NCBI RefSeq assembly: GCF_014200675.1
Contig: NZ_JACHCI010000006.1
Coordinates: forward strand, 139,931-203,930
DNA length: 64,000 nt
Direction of reading: 5' to 3'
From: Janthinobacterium saanense
GTDB taxonomy: Bacteria; Pseudomonadota; Gammaproteobacteria; Burkholderiales; Burkholderiaceae_D
Made by a program: the position numbers and the translations under genes. The notes under the pieces are model-generated. The model was not told the DNA's origin. It did no database searches and saw nothing but the letters and a program-made list of their open reading frames with translations. Below are positions 55,183-64,000 of this stretch, one piece after another. How positions within the stretch are numbered: position 1 is the first letter of the stretch; every line of letters starts with the position of its first letter.

Positions 55183-55200
55183 CGCAGGTCCTGTCAAAAA

Positions 55201-55587
55201 TTAAGCGGCGACGGCTGGAGCAGCTGCTGGTGCTTCGGTGCGGTGGCTTTTGGCCGCGTCTTCACGTTGTACCGATTTCATCATCGGCGAAGGAGCTGTT
55301 TCAGCTTTCTTCATTTTAACGGTCAGGTGACGCAACACGGCATCATTGAATTTGAATGCTGTTTCCAACTCGACCAGGGTCTCGTTGTCGCATTCGATGT
55401 TCAGGCAGATGTAGTGTGCTTTAGGCAGCTTTTGGATCGAGTAAGCCATTTGACGGCGGCCCCAATCTTCCACGCGGTGTACCGAACCGCCGCGGGTGGT
55501 TACGCTGGCTTTGTAGCGTTCGATCATCGCGGGCACTTGCTCGCTTTGGTCCGGATGGACGATAAAGACTATTTCATAATGACGCAT
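55201..55587 (-). CDS. rpsF: 30S ribosomal protein S6
   Basis: 128-residue S6. [18 protein letters not shown] and the [16 protein letters not shown] segment ([12 protein letters not shown]) are diagnostic; a variable Ala/Pro-rich tail follows the core. The ATG has an AAGGAG site. First gene of the ribosomal/primosomal unit; lexA is divergent 250 bases away. Confidence 0.97.
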   Translation of the reverse strand: MRHYEIVFIVHPDQSEQVPAMIERYKASVTTRGGSVHRVEDWGRRQMAYSIQKLPKAHYICLNIECDNETLVELETAFKFNDAVLRHLTVKMKKAETAPSPMMKSVQREDAAKSHRTEAPAAAPAVAA

Positions 55588-55784
55588 GCAAACTCCTTCA
55601 GGTCGGATTGATAATCGCCCACCTCGGCGTCAAGACGAGTGTGGGAAGGTCAGCCGAAGATTATAACCGCGATCGGCGAACTATTCAACCGTCCCCTGTT
55701 TTACCCCTGCCTGGGCGGCGGCAAAGACAGTTTTCTTGGAAAATCTGGCAAAAAACCCGAAAGTCGCTTGCATAGTCGGCGATA

Positions 55785-55800
55785 CTGTACAAAAATACAG
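55785..55800 (+). promoter_or_regulatory. SOS (LexA) box 1
   Basis: CTG-N10-CAG with the AT-rich centre TACAAAAATA, a strong match to the proteobacterial LexA operator CTGT-N8-ACAG. It lies 41 bases before the lexA ATG. Confidence 0.92.
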
Positions 55801-55801
55801 A

Positions 55802-55817
55802 CTGTTCATATAGACAG
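55802..55817 (+). promoter_or_regulatory. SOS (LexA) box 2
   Basis: A second CTG-N10-CAG (centre TTCATATAGA) begins one base after the first box, 24 bases before the lexA ATG. Tandem boxes allow tight autorepression of lexA. Confidence 0.85.
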
Positions 55818-55840
55818 CATTTTACGATGCCCCCAACCCC

Positions 55841-56479
55841 ATGATCAAGCTGACAGCACGACAAGAACAAATCCTGAACCTGATCAAGGACGCGATTGAA
55901 AACACGGGCTTTCCTCCGACCCGCGCCGAAATCGCCACCGAATTGGGTTTCAAATCGGCCAATGCGGCCGAAGAGCATTTACAAGCGCTGGCGCGCAAGG
56001 GCGCCATCGAGATTTCGCCCGGCACTTCGCGCGGCATCCGCCTGATCGGCGCCGCCGCAGCCGAACCACTACTGGCCAGGGTACCGGCCGCACTACTGAT
56101 GTCCTTGCCGCTGATCGGCCGGGTGGCCGCCGGCTCGCCCATACTGGCACAGGAAAACCTGGAAGCGAGCTACAACGTCGACCCGGCCCTGTTTTCATCC
56201 AAGCCCGACTTCCTGCTGAAAGTGCGTGGCTGGTCGATGCGCGACGCTGGCATCATGGATGGCGACTTGTTGGCCGTCAAAAAGATCGACAGCGCCAAGA
56301 ATGGCCAGATCGTCGTGGCCCGCATCGGCGACGAAGTTACCGTCAAGCGCTACAAGAAAACCGGTTCCGTGATCGAACTGTTCCCGGAAAACCCGGACTT
56401 CAAGGTGATTACCGTCTCGCCGGAAGATGAGTTTGCGCTGGAAGGTTTAGCGGTGGGCCTCATGCGTAGCTGGCACTGA
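55841..56479 (+). CDS. lexA: LexA repressor
   Basis: 212-residue SOS repressor. The N-terminal winged helix recognises SOS boxes ([16 protein letters not shown], then [12 protein letters not shown]). The self-cleavage site is Ala97-Gly98 in RVAAGSP, the nucleophile is Ser132 in GWSMRDAG and the general base is Lys169 in VTVKRYKK. RecA filaments stimulate the cleavage. Two SOS boxes precede it. No strong ribosome site is visible before the ATG (CCCCAACCCC), which may help keep the level low. Divergent from rpsF. Confidence 0.96.
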   Translation: MIKLTARQEQILNLIKDAIENTGFPPTRAEIATELGFKSANAAEEHLQALARKGAIEISPGTSRGIRLIGAAAAEPLLARVPAALLMSLPLIGRVAAGSPILAQENLEASYNVDPALFSSKPDFLLKVRGWSMRDAGIMDGDLLAVKKIDSAKNGQIVVARIGDEVTVKRYKKTGSVIELFPENPDFKVITVSPEDEFALEGLAVGLMRSWH

Positions 56480-56633
56480 TTGAGCACACCTTCATAAACC
56501 TACTGCGCAGCCCACTCTCGGGCATCCGTTGCTCGCCATACCGAATGTATGGCTCCGCTACTCAACCCGATATTGGGCTTGCTCGCTACGGTTTCTGAAG
56601 GCGCGGGAACGCTGCCATATCGCGAGCAAAAAC

Positions 56634-56669
56634 AAAGGGCCGCACAGCATTGCAGTGCGGCCCTTTTTT
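56634..56669. terminator. bidirectional terminator between lexA and metZ
   Basis: GGGCCGCAC-N9-GTGCGGCCC, a perfect 9-bp stem with T-rich sequence on both strands, between the convergent lexA and metZ genes. Confidence 0.9.
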
Positions 56670-56683
56670 ATAGTTTGGGCGTT

Positions 56684-57925
56684 TTATACGTCCAGCGCCT
56701 GGCTGAAGTCTTCCAATAAGTCGGCTTCATCTTCGATGCCCACCGAGACGCGTATCAAGGACTCGGCGATGCCCATGCTGGCGCGGCGCTCGGCGCCCAT
56801 TTCATAGAAAATCGTGTGGGCGACGGGGATCACCAGGGTACGCGTATCACCAAGATTGCTGGCGGGAATGGCCAGATTCAAGCGATTGAGGAAATCGAAG
56901 CAGTCGATGCCGTCTTTCAGCTCAAAGCTGAACAGCGACCCATAGCTGCGGAACAAGTCCGTCGCCAGCGTGTGCTGCGGATGCGAAGGCAAGCCCGGGT
57001 AATGCACGGCTGCCACGCGCGGGTCGGCCTGCAACATGGTGGCCAGCGCCATTGCGTTCGAGCAGGTGCGGTCCATGCGCAAGGCGATGGTTTCCGCGCC
57101 CACGGCGATATGGTGCGCCGCTTCCGGGCCCAGCGAGGCGCCGAAGTCGCGCAGAGCCTTGGCGCGGATTTGCGCAATGCCCCACTGGGCCGGCGCGGCC
57201 TTTTTATAATTTTCAAAAATATTCGGGTATTGCGTCCAGTCAAACATGCCCGTATCGGTCAGGCTGCCGCCCAGTGCATGGCCGTGGCCGCCGATCGACT
57301 TGGTCAACGCATTGACCACCAAGCCCGCGCCCACCGATTTCGGGCGGAACAGATAGGGCGTAGTCATGGTGTTGTCGACCACGTACAAGATACCTTTTTC
57401 ACGGCACAGGTCGCCGATTTTCTTCAGATCGGCGATCTGGGTGCGCGGGTTGGCAATGGTTTCCACAAACACGATGCGCGTGGCGGGCGTAATCGCCGCC
57501 GCCACATTGGCGACGTCAGTGGCGTCGACAAAGGCCACATCTATGCCCTGCCCCGTAACGGTTTGCCACAGGCTATTGGTATTGCCAAACAAAAAGGCCG
57601 ACGACACAACCTGGTCACCGGCGCGCAGCAGCGATTGCACGATGGCGCCGATGGCGCCCATGCCGGTGGCGAAACACAGGGTGGCCAGGCCATCTTCCAT
57701 CTTGTTGACCTTGTCTTCCAGCGCGGAGACGGTCGGATTGCCCTGGCGGCCATAGCGAAAGCCCGGCTCCTTGCCCTGGAACACGGAGGCCAGCTGGCGC
57801 GCATCGCCGTAGCCAAACGCTACCGAGGTATGCACGGGCTTGTGCAGCGAACCGTGCTCGATGCCCTTGCGGCGGTCGTTATGCAGGATGGTGGTGGTAA
57901 AGCCGTAGTTTTTTTTATTGGTCAT
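56684..57925 (-). CDS. metZ: O-succinylhomoserine sulfhydrylase (Cys/Met PLP family)
   Basis: 413-residue PLP enzyme of the gamma-family, which makes homocysteine from an activated homoserine and sulfide for methionine synthesis. RYGRQGNPTVSALEDKV and CFATGMGAI are family motifs; the PLP lysine is in NALTKSIGGHG and the Asp in YVVDNTMTTPYLF. Its position behind purF is the usual betaproteobacterial metZ position, which favours the succinyl substrate over acetylhomoserine or cystathionine gamma-synthase activity. A strong terminator lies between purF and this gene. Confidence 0.88.
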   Translation of the reverse strand: MTNKKNYGFTTTILHNDRRKGIEHGSLHKPVHTSVAFGYGDARQLASVFQGKEPGFRYGRQGNPTVSALEDKVNKMEDGLATLCFATGMGAIGAIVQSLLRAGDQVVSSAFLFGNTNSLWQTVTGQGIDVAFVDATDVANVAAAITPATRIVFVETIANPRTQIADLKKIGDLCREKGILYVVDNTMTTPYLFRPKSVGAGLVVNALTKSIGGHGHALGGSLTDTGMFDWTQYPNIFENYKKAAPAQWGIAQIRAKALRDFGASLGPEAAHHIAVGAETIALRMDRTCSNAMALATMLQADPRVAAVHYPGLPSHPQHTLATDLFRSYGSLFSFELKDGIDCFDFLNRLNLAIPASNLGDTRTLVIPVAHTIFYEMGAERRASMGIAESLIRVSVGIEDEADLLEDFSQALDV

Positions 57926-57936
57926 GATTGCAGAGA

Positions 57937-57961
57937 AAAAAAAGCCCGGCGCAGGCCGGGC
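57937..57961 (-). terminator. intrinsic terminator between purF and metZ
   Basis: On the minus strand GCCCGGC-N4-GCCGGGC followed by eight Ts, seven bases after the purF stop. It should limit read-through from the purF operon into metZ. Confidence 0.85.
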
Positions 57962-57967
57962 AGAATA

Positions 57968-59491
57968 TTACGCTTCCGTCGTCGCCAGGTTCAGGTTCAG
58001 CTGGGAACGGGGTGTGTCTTCGGGCGCTGCCGCCTTCGGATGGTGGCGCGCGTATTCGAGGCGGTCCAGGTATTCCTGCGACACATCGCCCGTCACGTAG
58101 ACGCCATCGAAGCATGATGCTTCAAAGTTGGTCAGGGCCGGGTTGACGTCGGCAATCGCCTGCTTGAGCGCGTCAATATCCTGGTAGACCAGGTAATCGG
58201 CCGTGATTTCGCGGCAGACTTCTTCCGTCGTGCGGCCGTAGGCGATCAGCTCGTCGCGGGTCGGCATGTCGATGCCGTACACGTTCGGGAAGATCACCGG
58301 CGGCGCTGCCGAGGCAAAAATCACTTTCTTGGCGCCGGCTTCGCGTGCCATCTGCACGATTTCACGGCTGGTAGTGCCGCGCACGATGGAATCGTCGACC
58401 AGCAACACGACCTTATCCTTGAATTCGGATGGAATCGCGTTCAGTTTCTGGCGCACGGATTTTTTGCGCGCCGCCTGGCCTGGCATGATAAAGGTACGGC
58501 CGATGTAGCGGTTCTTGATGAAGCCTTCGCGGTACTCGATGTTCAGCGCCAGGGCCAGCTGGATGGCGGCCGGACGCGAAGAATCGGGTATCGGCATGAC
58601 CACGTCGATGCCGCCTTCCGGCAGTTCGCGGCGGATCTTTTCGGCCAGGTATTCGCCCATTTTCAGGCGCGTGGCGTACACGGAAGCACCGTCGATGACC
58701 GAGTCAGGGCGGGCCAGGTAGACGAATTCGAAGACGCAAGGGTTCAGGCTGGCGTTGTCGGCGCACTGGGCGCTGTGCAATTGCTTGTCTGCATCGATGA
58801 ACACGGCTTCACCCGGGCCGATATCGCGCACGAAACGGAAGCCCATGCCTTCCAGGGCCACGGATTCGGAAGCGATCAGGTATTCGGTGCCCTGCTCCGT
58901 TTCATTGACGCCCAGGCACAAAGGACGGATGCCATGCGGGTCGCGGAAGGCCAGCAAGCCCACGCCGGCGATTTGCGCGACAGCGGCGTAACCACCCTTG
59001 ACGCGGCGGTTCAGCACGGTCACAGCTTTAAAAATCGCTTCCGGATCCAGGTTCAAGCCGGTGGTGGCGTTCTGGATTTCATGCGCTAGCACGTTCAGCA
59101 ACACTTCCGAATCGGAATCGGTATTGATGTGGCGGCGGTCGTTCTTGAACATTTCCTGCTTCAACTGTTCCCAGTTGGTCAGGTTGCCATTGTGCGCCAA
59201 GGTGATGCCGAACGGCGCATTCACATAAAACGGCTGTGCTTCCTCTTCGCTCGACGAGCCGGCCGTCGGGTAACGACAGTGGCCGATGCCGGTTGTGCCT
59301 TGCAGCGAACGCATGTTGCGCGTACGGAAGACGTCACGCACCAGGCCATTGGCTTTGTGCATGGAAAACATACTGCTGTGATTGGTCGCAATCCCTGCCG
59401 CGTCCTGGCCGCGATGTTGCAGAAGCAACAATGCATCATAGAGCAATTGATTGACAGGTTGATGGGAAACGACGCCGACGATGCCACACAT
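57968..59491 (-). CDS. purF: Amidophosphoribosyltransferase
   Basis: 507-residue enzyme of the first committed step of purine synthesis: PRPP plus glutamine give 5-phosphoribosylamine. The catalytic Cys is residue 2 (MCGIVGVVSH), exposed when Met is removed. The glutaminase half includes IGHCRYPTAGSS; the phosphoribosyltransferase half carries VVLLVDDSIVRGTTSREIV (PRPP loop, VDDSIVRGTT). No long propeptide is present. It lies downstream of cvpA as in E. coli. Confidence 0.96.
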   Translation of the reverse strand: MCGIVGVVSHQPVNQLLYDALLLLQHRGQDAAGIATNHSSMFSMHKANGLVRDVFRTRNMRSLQGTTGIGHCRYPTAGSSSEEEAQPFYVNAPFGITLAHNGNLTNWEQLKQEMFKNDRRHINTDSDSEVLLNVLAHEIQNATTGLNLDPEAIFKAVTVLNRRVKGGYAAVAQIAGVGLLAFRDPHGIRPLCLGVNETEQGTEYLIASESVALEGMGFRFVRDIGPGEAVFIDADKQLHSAQCADNASLNPCVFEFVYLARPDSVIDGASVYATRLKMGEYLAEKIRRELPEGGIDVVMPIPDSSRPAAIQLALALNIEYREGFIKNRYIGRTFIMPGQAARKKSVRQKLNAIPSEFKDKVVLLVDDSIVRGTTSREIVQMAREAGAKKVIFASAAPPVIFPNVYGIDMPTRDELIAYGRTTEEVCREITADYLVYQDIDALKQAIADVNPALTNFEASCFDGVYVTGDVSQEYLDRLEYARHHPKAAAPEDTPRSQLNLNLATTEA

Positions 59492-59530
59492 GGTGTGCTC
59501 CTAAACTGTGCTACTGATTTTAAAAAAATT

Positions 59531-60019
59531 TCAAAATTTCACATGCTGCGCGTAAGCGACAGGCAGATAAGGCTTGACGGAGCGCGCGCCCTGTTCGGCG
59601 AGCGGACTGAGCAACGCGTTTTTCCAGAACGGCTGCTGGGGAATGGAGGTCATGCCACACAAGATGACGGCGGTCAGCACAATCACAAGGCCGCGCGCCA
59701 CACCAAACAGGCTGCCCAGGGTGCGGTCGGCCAGGCTCAGGCCCGTGACCTTGACCAGTGCATCGACCGTCATGCCCAGCAATCCCATCAGGATGCGCAC
59801 GCCAATAAACAGCACCACAAAAGCCAGCAGCAGGCGGATGGCTTCGCCTGGAACAGCTTCAGGCAAGAATTTCGCCAGGGTCGCGCCATAGGCGTTGGCA
59901 ATCACAAACGCCACCACCCAGCTGACCAGCGACAGCATTTCCTTGACCAGGCCGCGCATCGTGCTGATCAGCACCGATGTCACCAGCACGAACAGCACCA
60001 GGTAATCGAAGATCGTCAC
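59531..60019 (-). CDS. cvpA: CvpA family membrane protein
   Basis: 162-residue inner-membrane protein with about four hydrophobic helices and the family start MTIFDYLVLFVLVTSVLIS, landmark FDYLVL and TMRGLVKEMLSL. In E. coli CvpA is needed for colicin V export and envelope tolerance; its exact role is unknown. It starts with GTG, preceded by AAGG. Encoded between the SPOR gene and purF. Confidence 0.9.
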   Translation of the reverse strand: MTIFDYLVLFVLVTSVLISTMRGLVKEMLSLVSWVVAFVIANAYGATLAKFLPEAVPGEAIRLLLAFVVLFIGVRILMGLLGMTVDALVKVTGLSLADRTLGSLFGVARGLVIVLTAVILCGMTSIPQQPFWKNALLSPLAEQGARSVKPYLPVAYAQHVKF

Positions 60020-60051
60020 GCGCGCTCAACCTTGTTGTAAAGTCACACAGA

Positions 60052-61050
60052 TCACTGCGCTACCACGCTGCCGCCCAGACCCAGCCTTTGCACCTTGGCA
60101 AGCGTCTTTTCCGCTTCTTCGCGGCTGCCCGATGGGCCCACGCGCACGCGGATGCGCTCACCGGACGCGCTGGACACTTTTTGCGTATAGGAGCTGATGC
60201 CGGCATCGCGCAATTTGTCCTGCAATTCATTGACCTTGTCTTGCGTCGCCAGCGCCGCGACTTGCACCACGAACTTGCCCGTGGCAGCGTCGTGCGGCTT
60301 GTCTTGCACCTTGGCAGCCTGGCTGACCGGCTTGCCTTCCAGAATCGCCATCGCGCGCGCCGCATCGTCGCTGGACTGGGCTGGCTTGGCGGGCTTTTCT
60401 ACCTTGGGCTCAGGCTTAGGCTCCGGCCTGGCTTCAGGCTTTTCGTGTTTAGGTTCCGGCTTGGGCTCTGGCTTGGGCTCAACTTTGGCAGGCTTGGGTT
60501 CAGGCTTGGGCTCCATCCTCGGCTCAAGATACTCCGGCTTGGCCGGCGCAGGCGCGGCAGCGGCCAGCACGGGCGCCGGCACCGGCACCGGGACCGGGAC
60601 CGCCGCTGGAGCCGGTGCAGGCCTGGCCCTGGCCGGCGCTGGCGTGTCGACGATTTCCTCGGACTGGTCCAGGCCCTGCTCGTTGGCGGCCGACGCCTGG
60701 GCCGGCTGCGCTGGCAGGGGTGCAGGCGCAGCCGCCGGTTTGTCTTTCGACGGAATCTCGATGGCGATATCGTTCACGGGCGCCTTCGACTCGGAATCGA
60801 GCAGCATCGGCAAGCCGATGGCCACGCCCAAGGCCAGGGCGACGGCCCCGATCAGGCGGCGGCGCGCGCGTTTTTTCTCTGGCAAGGCCGGGTCCGGCGC
60901 TTCCTTGCCGCCACGGCGCGCGCCGCCCCCACCGGAAGTGTTGGCGGCGCGCTTGCGGTTAGTCGCCTGGGCTTCGCCCGGAACATAAAAGCCGCTGTCT
61001 TCGCCAGAGGATTCTTGCTTGTTTTTAAATAGTTTCGAGAACAAGCCCAT
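60052..61050 (-). CDS. SPOR-domain cell-division protein (DedD-like)
   Basis: 332-residue bitopic inner-membrane protein. A basic cytoplasmic N-terminus ends in RARRR, then one membrane helix (LIGAVALALGVAIGLPMLL, about residues 67-85). A long Pro/Ala/Glu/Lys periplasmic linker with EPKPEPK repeats (about 110-245) follows, then a C-terminal SPOR domain (about 255-332, GKFVVQVAALATQDKVNEL) that binds denuded septal peptidoglycan. It occupies the dedD position between folC and cvpA. Confidence 0.9.
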   Translation of the reverse strand: MGLFSKLFKNKQESSGEDSGFYVPGEAQATNRKRAANTSGGGGARRGGKEAPDPALPEKKRARRRLIGAVALALGVAIGLPMLLDSESKAPVNDIAIEIPSKDKPAAAPAPLPAQPAQASAANEQGLDQSEEIVDTPAPARARPAPAPAAVPVPVPVPAPVLAAAAPAPAKPEYLEPRMEPKPEPKPAKVEPKPEPKPEPKHEKPEARPEPKPEPKVEKPAKPAQSSDDAARAMAILEGKPVSQAAKVQDKPHDAATGKFVVQVAALATQDKVNELQDKLRDAGISSYTQKVSSASGERIRVRVGPSGSREEAEKTLAKVQRLGLGGSVVAQ

Positions 61051-61074
61051 GCGTGATTTTCAGTCGAGTGCGTT

Positions 61075-62373
61075 TCAGTGAAGTGAGGATTTTCGGGCCT
61101 TCATCACACCGGCAACGGTGAGGAAAGATCCAAAGACCACAATTCTATCATTCTCACCGGCCCGGCTCATTGCATTTGCAAAAGCTTGTGCAGGTTCATC
61201 GAAAATAGACACGGTATGGTCGCTGCTATCGGGCTTATCTTCCAGCAAGATTTGCACTTTGGCCGCCAGTTCCGAGGCCGTGGCCGCGCGTGGCGAAGGC
61301 AAGCCCGTCAAACACCAGTGGTCGACATGTTCCGACATGGCAGCCAGTACGCCATCGATATCCTTGTCATGCATGGAACCGAAAACCGCGTAGGTGTAGG
61401 GGTGGAAACCCATATTGCCCAGGTTCTGGTTCAGCGCGGAAGCGGCGTGCGGATTGTGCGCCACGTCCAGGATCACGCTGGGGCGGCCCGGCAAGACCTG
61501 GAAGCGGCCCGGCAGTTCCACCGTCACCAGGCCCGTGCGCACTTCTTGCGCGCCGACTGGCAATTGCAATTTCAACACTTCCAGCGCAGCCAGCACGGCG
61601 CAGGCATTGAGGATCTGGTTGGCGCCGCGCAAGCTTGGGTAAGCGAGTGAATTGCGGCGCTGTTCGCGGCCGCCATAATTCCACTGCTGCTTGTCGCCCG
61701 AATAATTGAAATCGCGGCCCATCAGCCACAGATCGGCGCCGATTGCCTCGGCATGGTCGATCAGCGACTGTGGCGGCACGGGGTCGCTGCAGATGGCGGC
61801 CCTGCCCGGACGGAAAATGCCGGCCTTCTCAAAGCCGATCGCTTCGCGCGTGTCGCCCAGGAAATCCGTGTGGTCGATATCGACGCTGGTCACAATCGAC
61901 ACATCGGCGTCGATGATGTTGACGGCATCAAGGCGGCCGCCCAGGCCCACTTCCAGGATCACCACGTCCTGGCCGGCGCCCGCCAGCAGCTGCATGATGG
62001 CCAGGGTAGTGAATTCAAAATAGGTCAGCGGAATATCGCCACGCACCGCTTCGACGGCGTTGAAGCTGGCGATCAATTGCTCGTCGCTGGCCATTTCGCC
62101 ACCGATGCGGGCGCGCTCGTTAAAGTCGAGGAAGTGCGGCTTGATGTAGAGGCCCACCTTGTAGCCGGCGCGCAGCAGGACCGATTCCAGCATGGCGCAG
62201 GTGGAACCCTTGCCATTGGTGCCAGCGACCATGATGACGGGGCAGGAAAAAGCCAGCGCCAGGCGCTGCTTGATTTCCAGCACGCGTTCCAGGCCCATAT
62301 TGATCACGGTTTCGGAATGACGGTTTTCCAGCATGGTCAACCATGCCGGCAGGGTCGTAGGGAGATTTTGCAT
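61075..62373 (-). CDS. folC: Folylpolyglutamate/dihydrofolate synthase
   Basis: 432-residue Mur-ligase-like enzyme that adds glutamate to dihydropteroate and folates. P-loop GTNGKGSTCAM (about residues 50-60), the Omega-loop region, SVDIDHTDFLGDT and the C-terminal DVAHNPHAA (the Asp-His-Asn-Pro motif) are all present. Start ATG at 62373, weak ribosome site. It sits between accD and the SPOR gene as in E. coli. Confidence 0.95.
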   Translation of the reverse strand: MQNLPTTLPAWLTMLENRHSETVINMGLERVLEIKQRLALAFSCPVIMVAGTNGKGSTCAMLESVLLRAGYKVGLYIKPHFLDFNERARIGGEMASDEQLIASFNAVEAVRGDIPLTYFEFTTLAIMQLLAGAGQDVVILEVGLGGRLDAVNIIDADVSIVTSVDIDHTDFLGDTREAIGFEKAGIFRPGRAAICSDPVPPQSLIDHAEAIGADLWLMGRDFNYSGDKQQWNYGGREQRRNSLAYPSLRGANQILNACAVLAALEVLKLQLPVGAQEVRTGLVTVELPGRFQVLPGRPSVILDVAHNPHAASALNQNLGNMGFHPYTYAVFGSMHDKDIDGVLAAMSEHVDHWCLTGLPSPRAATASELAAKVQILLEDKPDSSDHTVSIFDEPAQAFANAMSRAGENDRIVVFGSFLTVAGVMKARKSSLH

Positions 62374-62417
62374 AGGGGAATAAAATGGGACGGTGGAATG
62401 GGACGCCAGAACGGCGC

Positions 62418-62456
62418 GCGGCGCGCAAACAGATAGTGTATCCGTTGGCGCGCCGC
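62418..62456. other. inverted repeat between accD and folC
   Basis: GCGGCGCGC (62418-62426) and GCGCGCCGC (62448-62456) form a perfect 9-bp stem with a 21-base loop. No T-run follows, so it is not a classical terminator; it may moderate accD-folC read-through. Confidence 0.4.
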
Positions 62457-62485
62457 AATGTGGTGTTCGAGAAATTAAGGGCGAC

Positions 62486-63358
62486 TTAAGCCAGAACCTC
62501 GACAGCCTGGTTTTGCAACAGGGCCAGCAGACGGGCGATTTCTTCGCGCATCTTGCGGCGGTCGACGATCATGTCCACGGCGCCCTTGGTGACCAGGAAC
62601 TCGGCCCGCTGGAAGCCTTCCGGCAGTTTTTCACGCACGGTGTTTTCAATCACGCGCGGGCCGGCAAAGCCGATCAGCGCTTTTGGCTCGGCAATGACCA
62701 CGTCGCCCATGAAGGCAAACGAGGCGGACACGCCGCCCATGGTCGGGTCGGTCAGCACGCTGATGAATGGCAATTTCTTTTCCGACAACTTGGTCAGCAT
62801 GGCAGTGGTTTTCGCCATCTGCATCAGGGACAACAAGCCTTCCTGCATGCGCGCACCACCGGTGGCGGTGATGCAAATGAACGGTACTTTCTGTTCCAGC
62901 GCGATCTGTGCGCCGCGCACGAAGCGCTCGCCGACCACGGAGCCCATCGAGCCGCCCATGAATTCGAATTCGAAGCACGCCACCACCACTGGCAAGCTCA
63001 TGATGGCGCCGCCCATCACGACCATCGCATCCGTTTCGCCCGTCGCCTCCATGGCCGACTTCAGACGATCCGGGTATTTCTTGCTGTCTTTAAACTTCAG
63101 GGTATCGACTGGCAGGATTTCCTGGCCGATTTCATAACGGCCACCCGCGTCGAGCAGGCTGTCGAGGCGCTCACGCGCGCGGATGCGCATGTGGTGGTCG
63201 CATTTCGGGCAGACATGCAGGTTCGATTCCAGATCGGTGCGGTACAGCACGGCTTCGCACGATGGGCATTTGACCCACAAGCCTTCCGGCATGGTTTTGC
63301 GCGCGGCAGCGTCAGAGCGCTGTATGCGCGGTGGCAGCAGTTTTTCCAACCAACTCAT
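62486..63358 (-). CDS. accD: Acetyl-CoA carboxylase carboxyltransferase subunit beta
   Basis: 290-residue carboxyltransferase beta subunit for the first step of fatty acid synthesis. The N-terminal zinc ribbon has four cysteines ([11 protein letters not shown] and [10 protein letters not shown]). The crotonase-like core includes [18 protein letters not shown] and [11 protein letters not shown]. The ATG at 63358 has an AAGGAG site and gives the usual [10 protein letters not shown] start; the frame is open to 63424 without support. The alpha subunit gene is not in the window. Confidence 0.95.
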   Translation of the reverse strand: MSWLEKLLPPRIQRSDAAARKTMPEGLWVKCPSCEAVLYRTDLESNLHVCPKCDHHMRIRARERLDSLLDAGGRYEIGQEILPVDTLKFKDSKKYPDRLKSAMEATGETDAMVVMGGAIMSLPVVVACFEFEFMGGSMGSVVGERFVRGAQIALEQKVPFICITATGGARMQEGLLSLMQMAKTTAMLTKLSEKKLPFISVLTDPTMGGVSASFAFMGDVVIAEPKALIGFAGPRVIENTVREKLPEGFQRAEFLVTKGAVDMIVDRRKMREEIARLLALLQNQAVEVLA

Positions 63359-63546
63359 ATTTTCTCCTTGGGCCCCAGATGGGGCGTCGGTCGACACCCC
63401 GGGCAAACGGTAAAAGGGCGGCAAACACAGGTGGCGCCGCCCCGAATTTTATCTATTGCTTACAAATCAGTGGCCGAAGTGTAGCCGTTTATCGCCGGGC
63501 TGTCGAACTTTGCCGCCGCACAGGAGTGCCTAAAATACAAGATTGC

Positions 63547-64000
63547 TCAGGCATCCAGTGCTGCGCGTATGCCTGCCGTAAAGCTGCGCACGGCGTCCAC
63601 TGCGCCACCCGGCGGGGCATTTTCGATTTCCTGAATGATGCGGCTGCCGATCACGACCGCATCGGCCACTTTGGCAACGGCCTGGGCAGTTGCCGCATCG
63701 CGGATGCCAAAACCGACACCGATGGGTAATTTTACATGCTGACGGATGGCTGCAAGACGTTCGGCTACCTGTTCTGTATCAATGTTACCTGCACCTGTCA
63801 CGCCTTTCAGCGACACGTAATAGCTGAAGCCGCCGCCGACCTTGGCGACTTGCTGTATCCGTTCTTCGGTCGAGGTCGGCGCCAGCAGGAAGATCAGGTC
63901 CAGGCCGGCTACACGCATGGCGCTGGCGAACTCCTCACACTCTTCCGGCGGATAATCGACCACGATGGCGCCATCGGCGCCGGCTGCTTGCGCTGCAGCA
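63547..64000 (-). CDS. trpA: Tryptophan synthase alpha chain, C-terminal part
   Basis: C-terminal half or so of TrpA; the gene begins beyond the right edge and its frame is open to base 64000. It splits indole-3-glycerol phosphate into indole and glyceraldehyde 3-phosphate. [41 protein letters not shown] and GFGIRDA are the conserved TrpA motifs, the last near the phosphate-binding loop with VIGSRI. Followed on the same strand by accD after 188 bases, the typical betaproteobacterial order. Confidence 0.93.
   Translation of the reverse strand, partial: AAAQAAGADGAIVVDYPPEECEEFASAMRVAGLDLIFLLAPTSTEERIQQVAKVGGGFSYYVSLKGVTGAGNIDTEQVAERLAAIRQHVKLPIGVGFGIRDAATAQAVAKVADAVVIGSRIIQEIENAPPGGAVDAVRSFTAGIRAALDA

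Overview
The window is GC-rich chromosomal DNA of a betaproteobacterium, most likely an Oxalobacteraceae member of the Janthinobacterium/Duganella/Massilia type. The clues are the conserved orders rpsF-priB-rpsR-rplI-dnaB and trpA-accD-folC-SPOR-cvpA-purF-metZ, a bcp-phoH pair, a lexA with tandem SOS boxes, and large envelope and efflux gene sets. No tRNA, rRNA, CRISPR array, insertion sequence or prophage was found. The assignment rests on gene order and protein motifs, not on a database search.

Layout. 1-6.3 kb: lipid A aminoarabinose genes (arnT 3' end, arnB, arnC, arnA split into two genes, arnD). 6.4-9.0 kb: peroxiredoxin and PhoH. 9.3-10.6 kb: aldehyde dehydrogenase. 10.7-15.6 kb: drug efflux unit, with an outer-membrane factor divergent from emrA-emrB and an HxlR regulator behind them. 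15.6-19.8 kb: STN-type TonB receptor and a secreted serine hydrolase. 20.4-21.6 kb: bestrophin and copZ. 21.6-28.2 kb: a five-gene operon with a Fur-like box (ABC ATPase, two ABC-2 permeases, TonB receptor, GST). 28.3-31.1 kb: copA-cueR. 31.2-41.2 kb: two-partner secretion system (TpsB, 2530-residue TpsA, FecR-domain protein). 41.4-46.4 kb: CHASE2 adenylate cyclase, GAF/HD-GYP protein and divergent metallo-hydrolase. 46.5-50.6 kb: a small ORF, relic sequences and a pair of P-loop ATPases with lower GC. 50.8-64 kb: pit/DUF47, dnaB and ribosomal genes, lexA, metZ, purF, cvpA, SPOR, folC, accD and the trpA end.

How it fits together. The left part is about envelope charge, efflux and metal supply. 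Two CueR-type promoters link copZ and copA-cueR although 7 kb separates them, and a Fur-like box heads the operon between them. The middle part is a surface-adhesin system with cyclic-nucleotide signalling genes directly upstream. The right part is housekeeping, interrupted by the ATPase pair, which looks like a later arrival flanked by scars of the 3' ends of both neighbouring genes.

Most worth a second look: the ATPase pair with its operator-like dyad and flanking scars; the lone C-terminal cysteines shared by TpsA and the FecR protein; the Fur-box ABC/TonB/GST operon; the 249-bp repeats in TpsA; and two unassigned 19-bp palindromes before the serine hydrolase.
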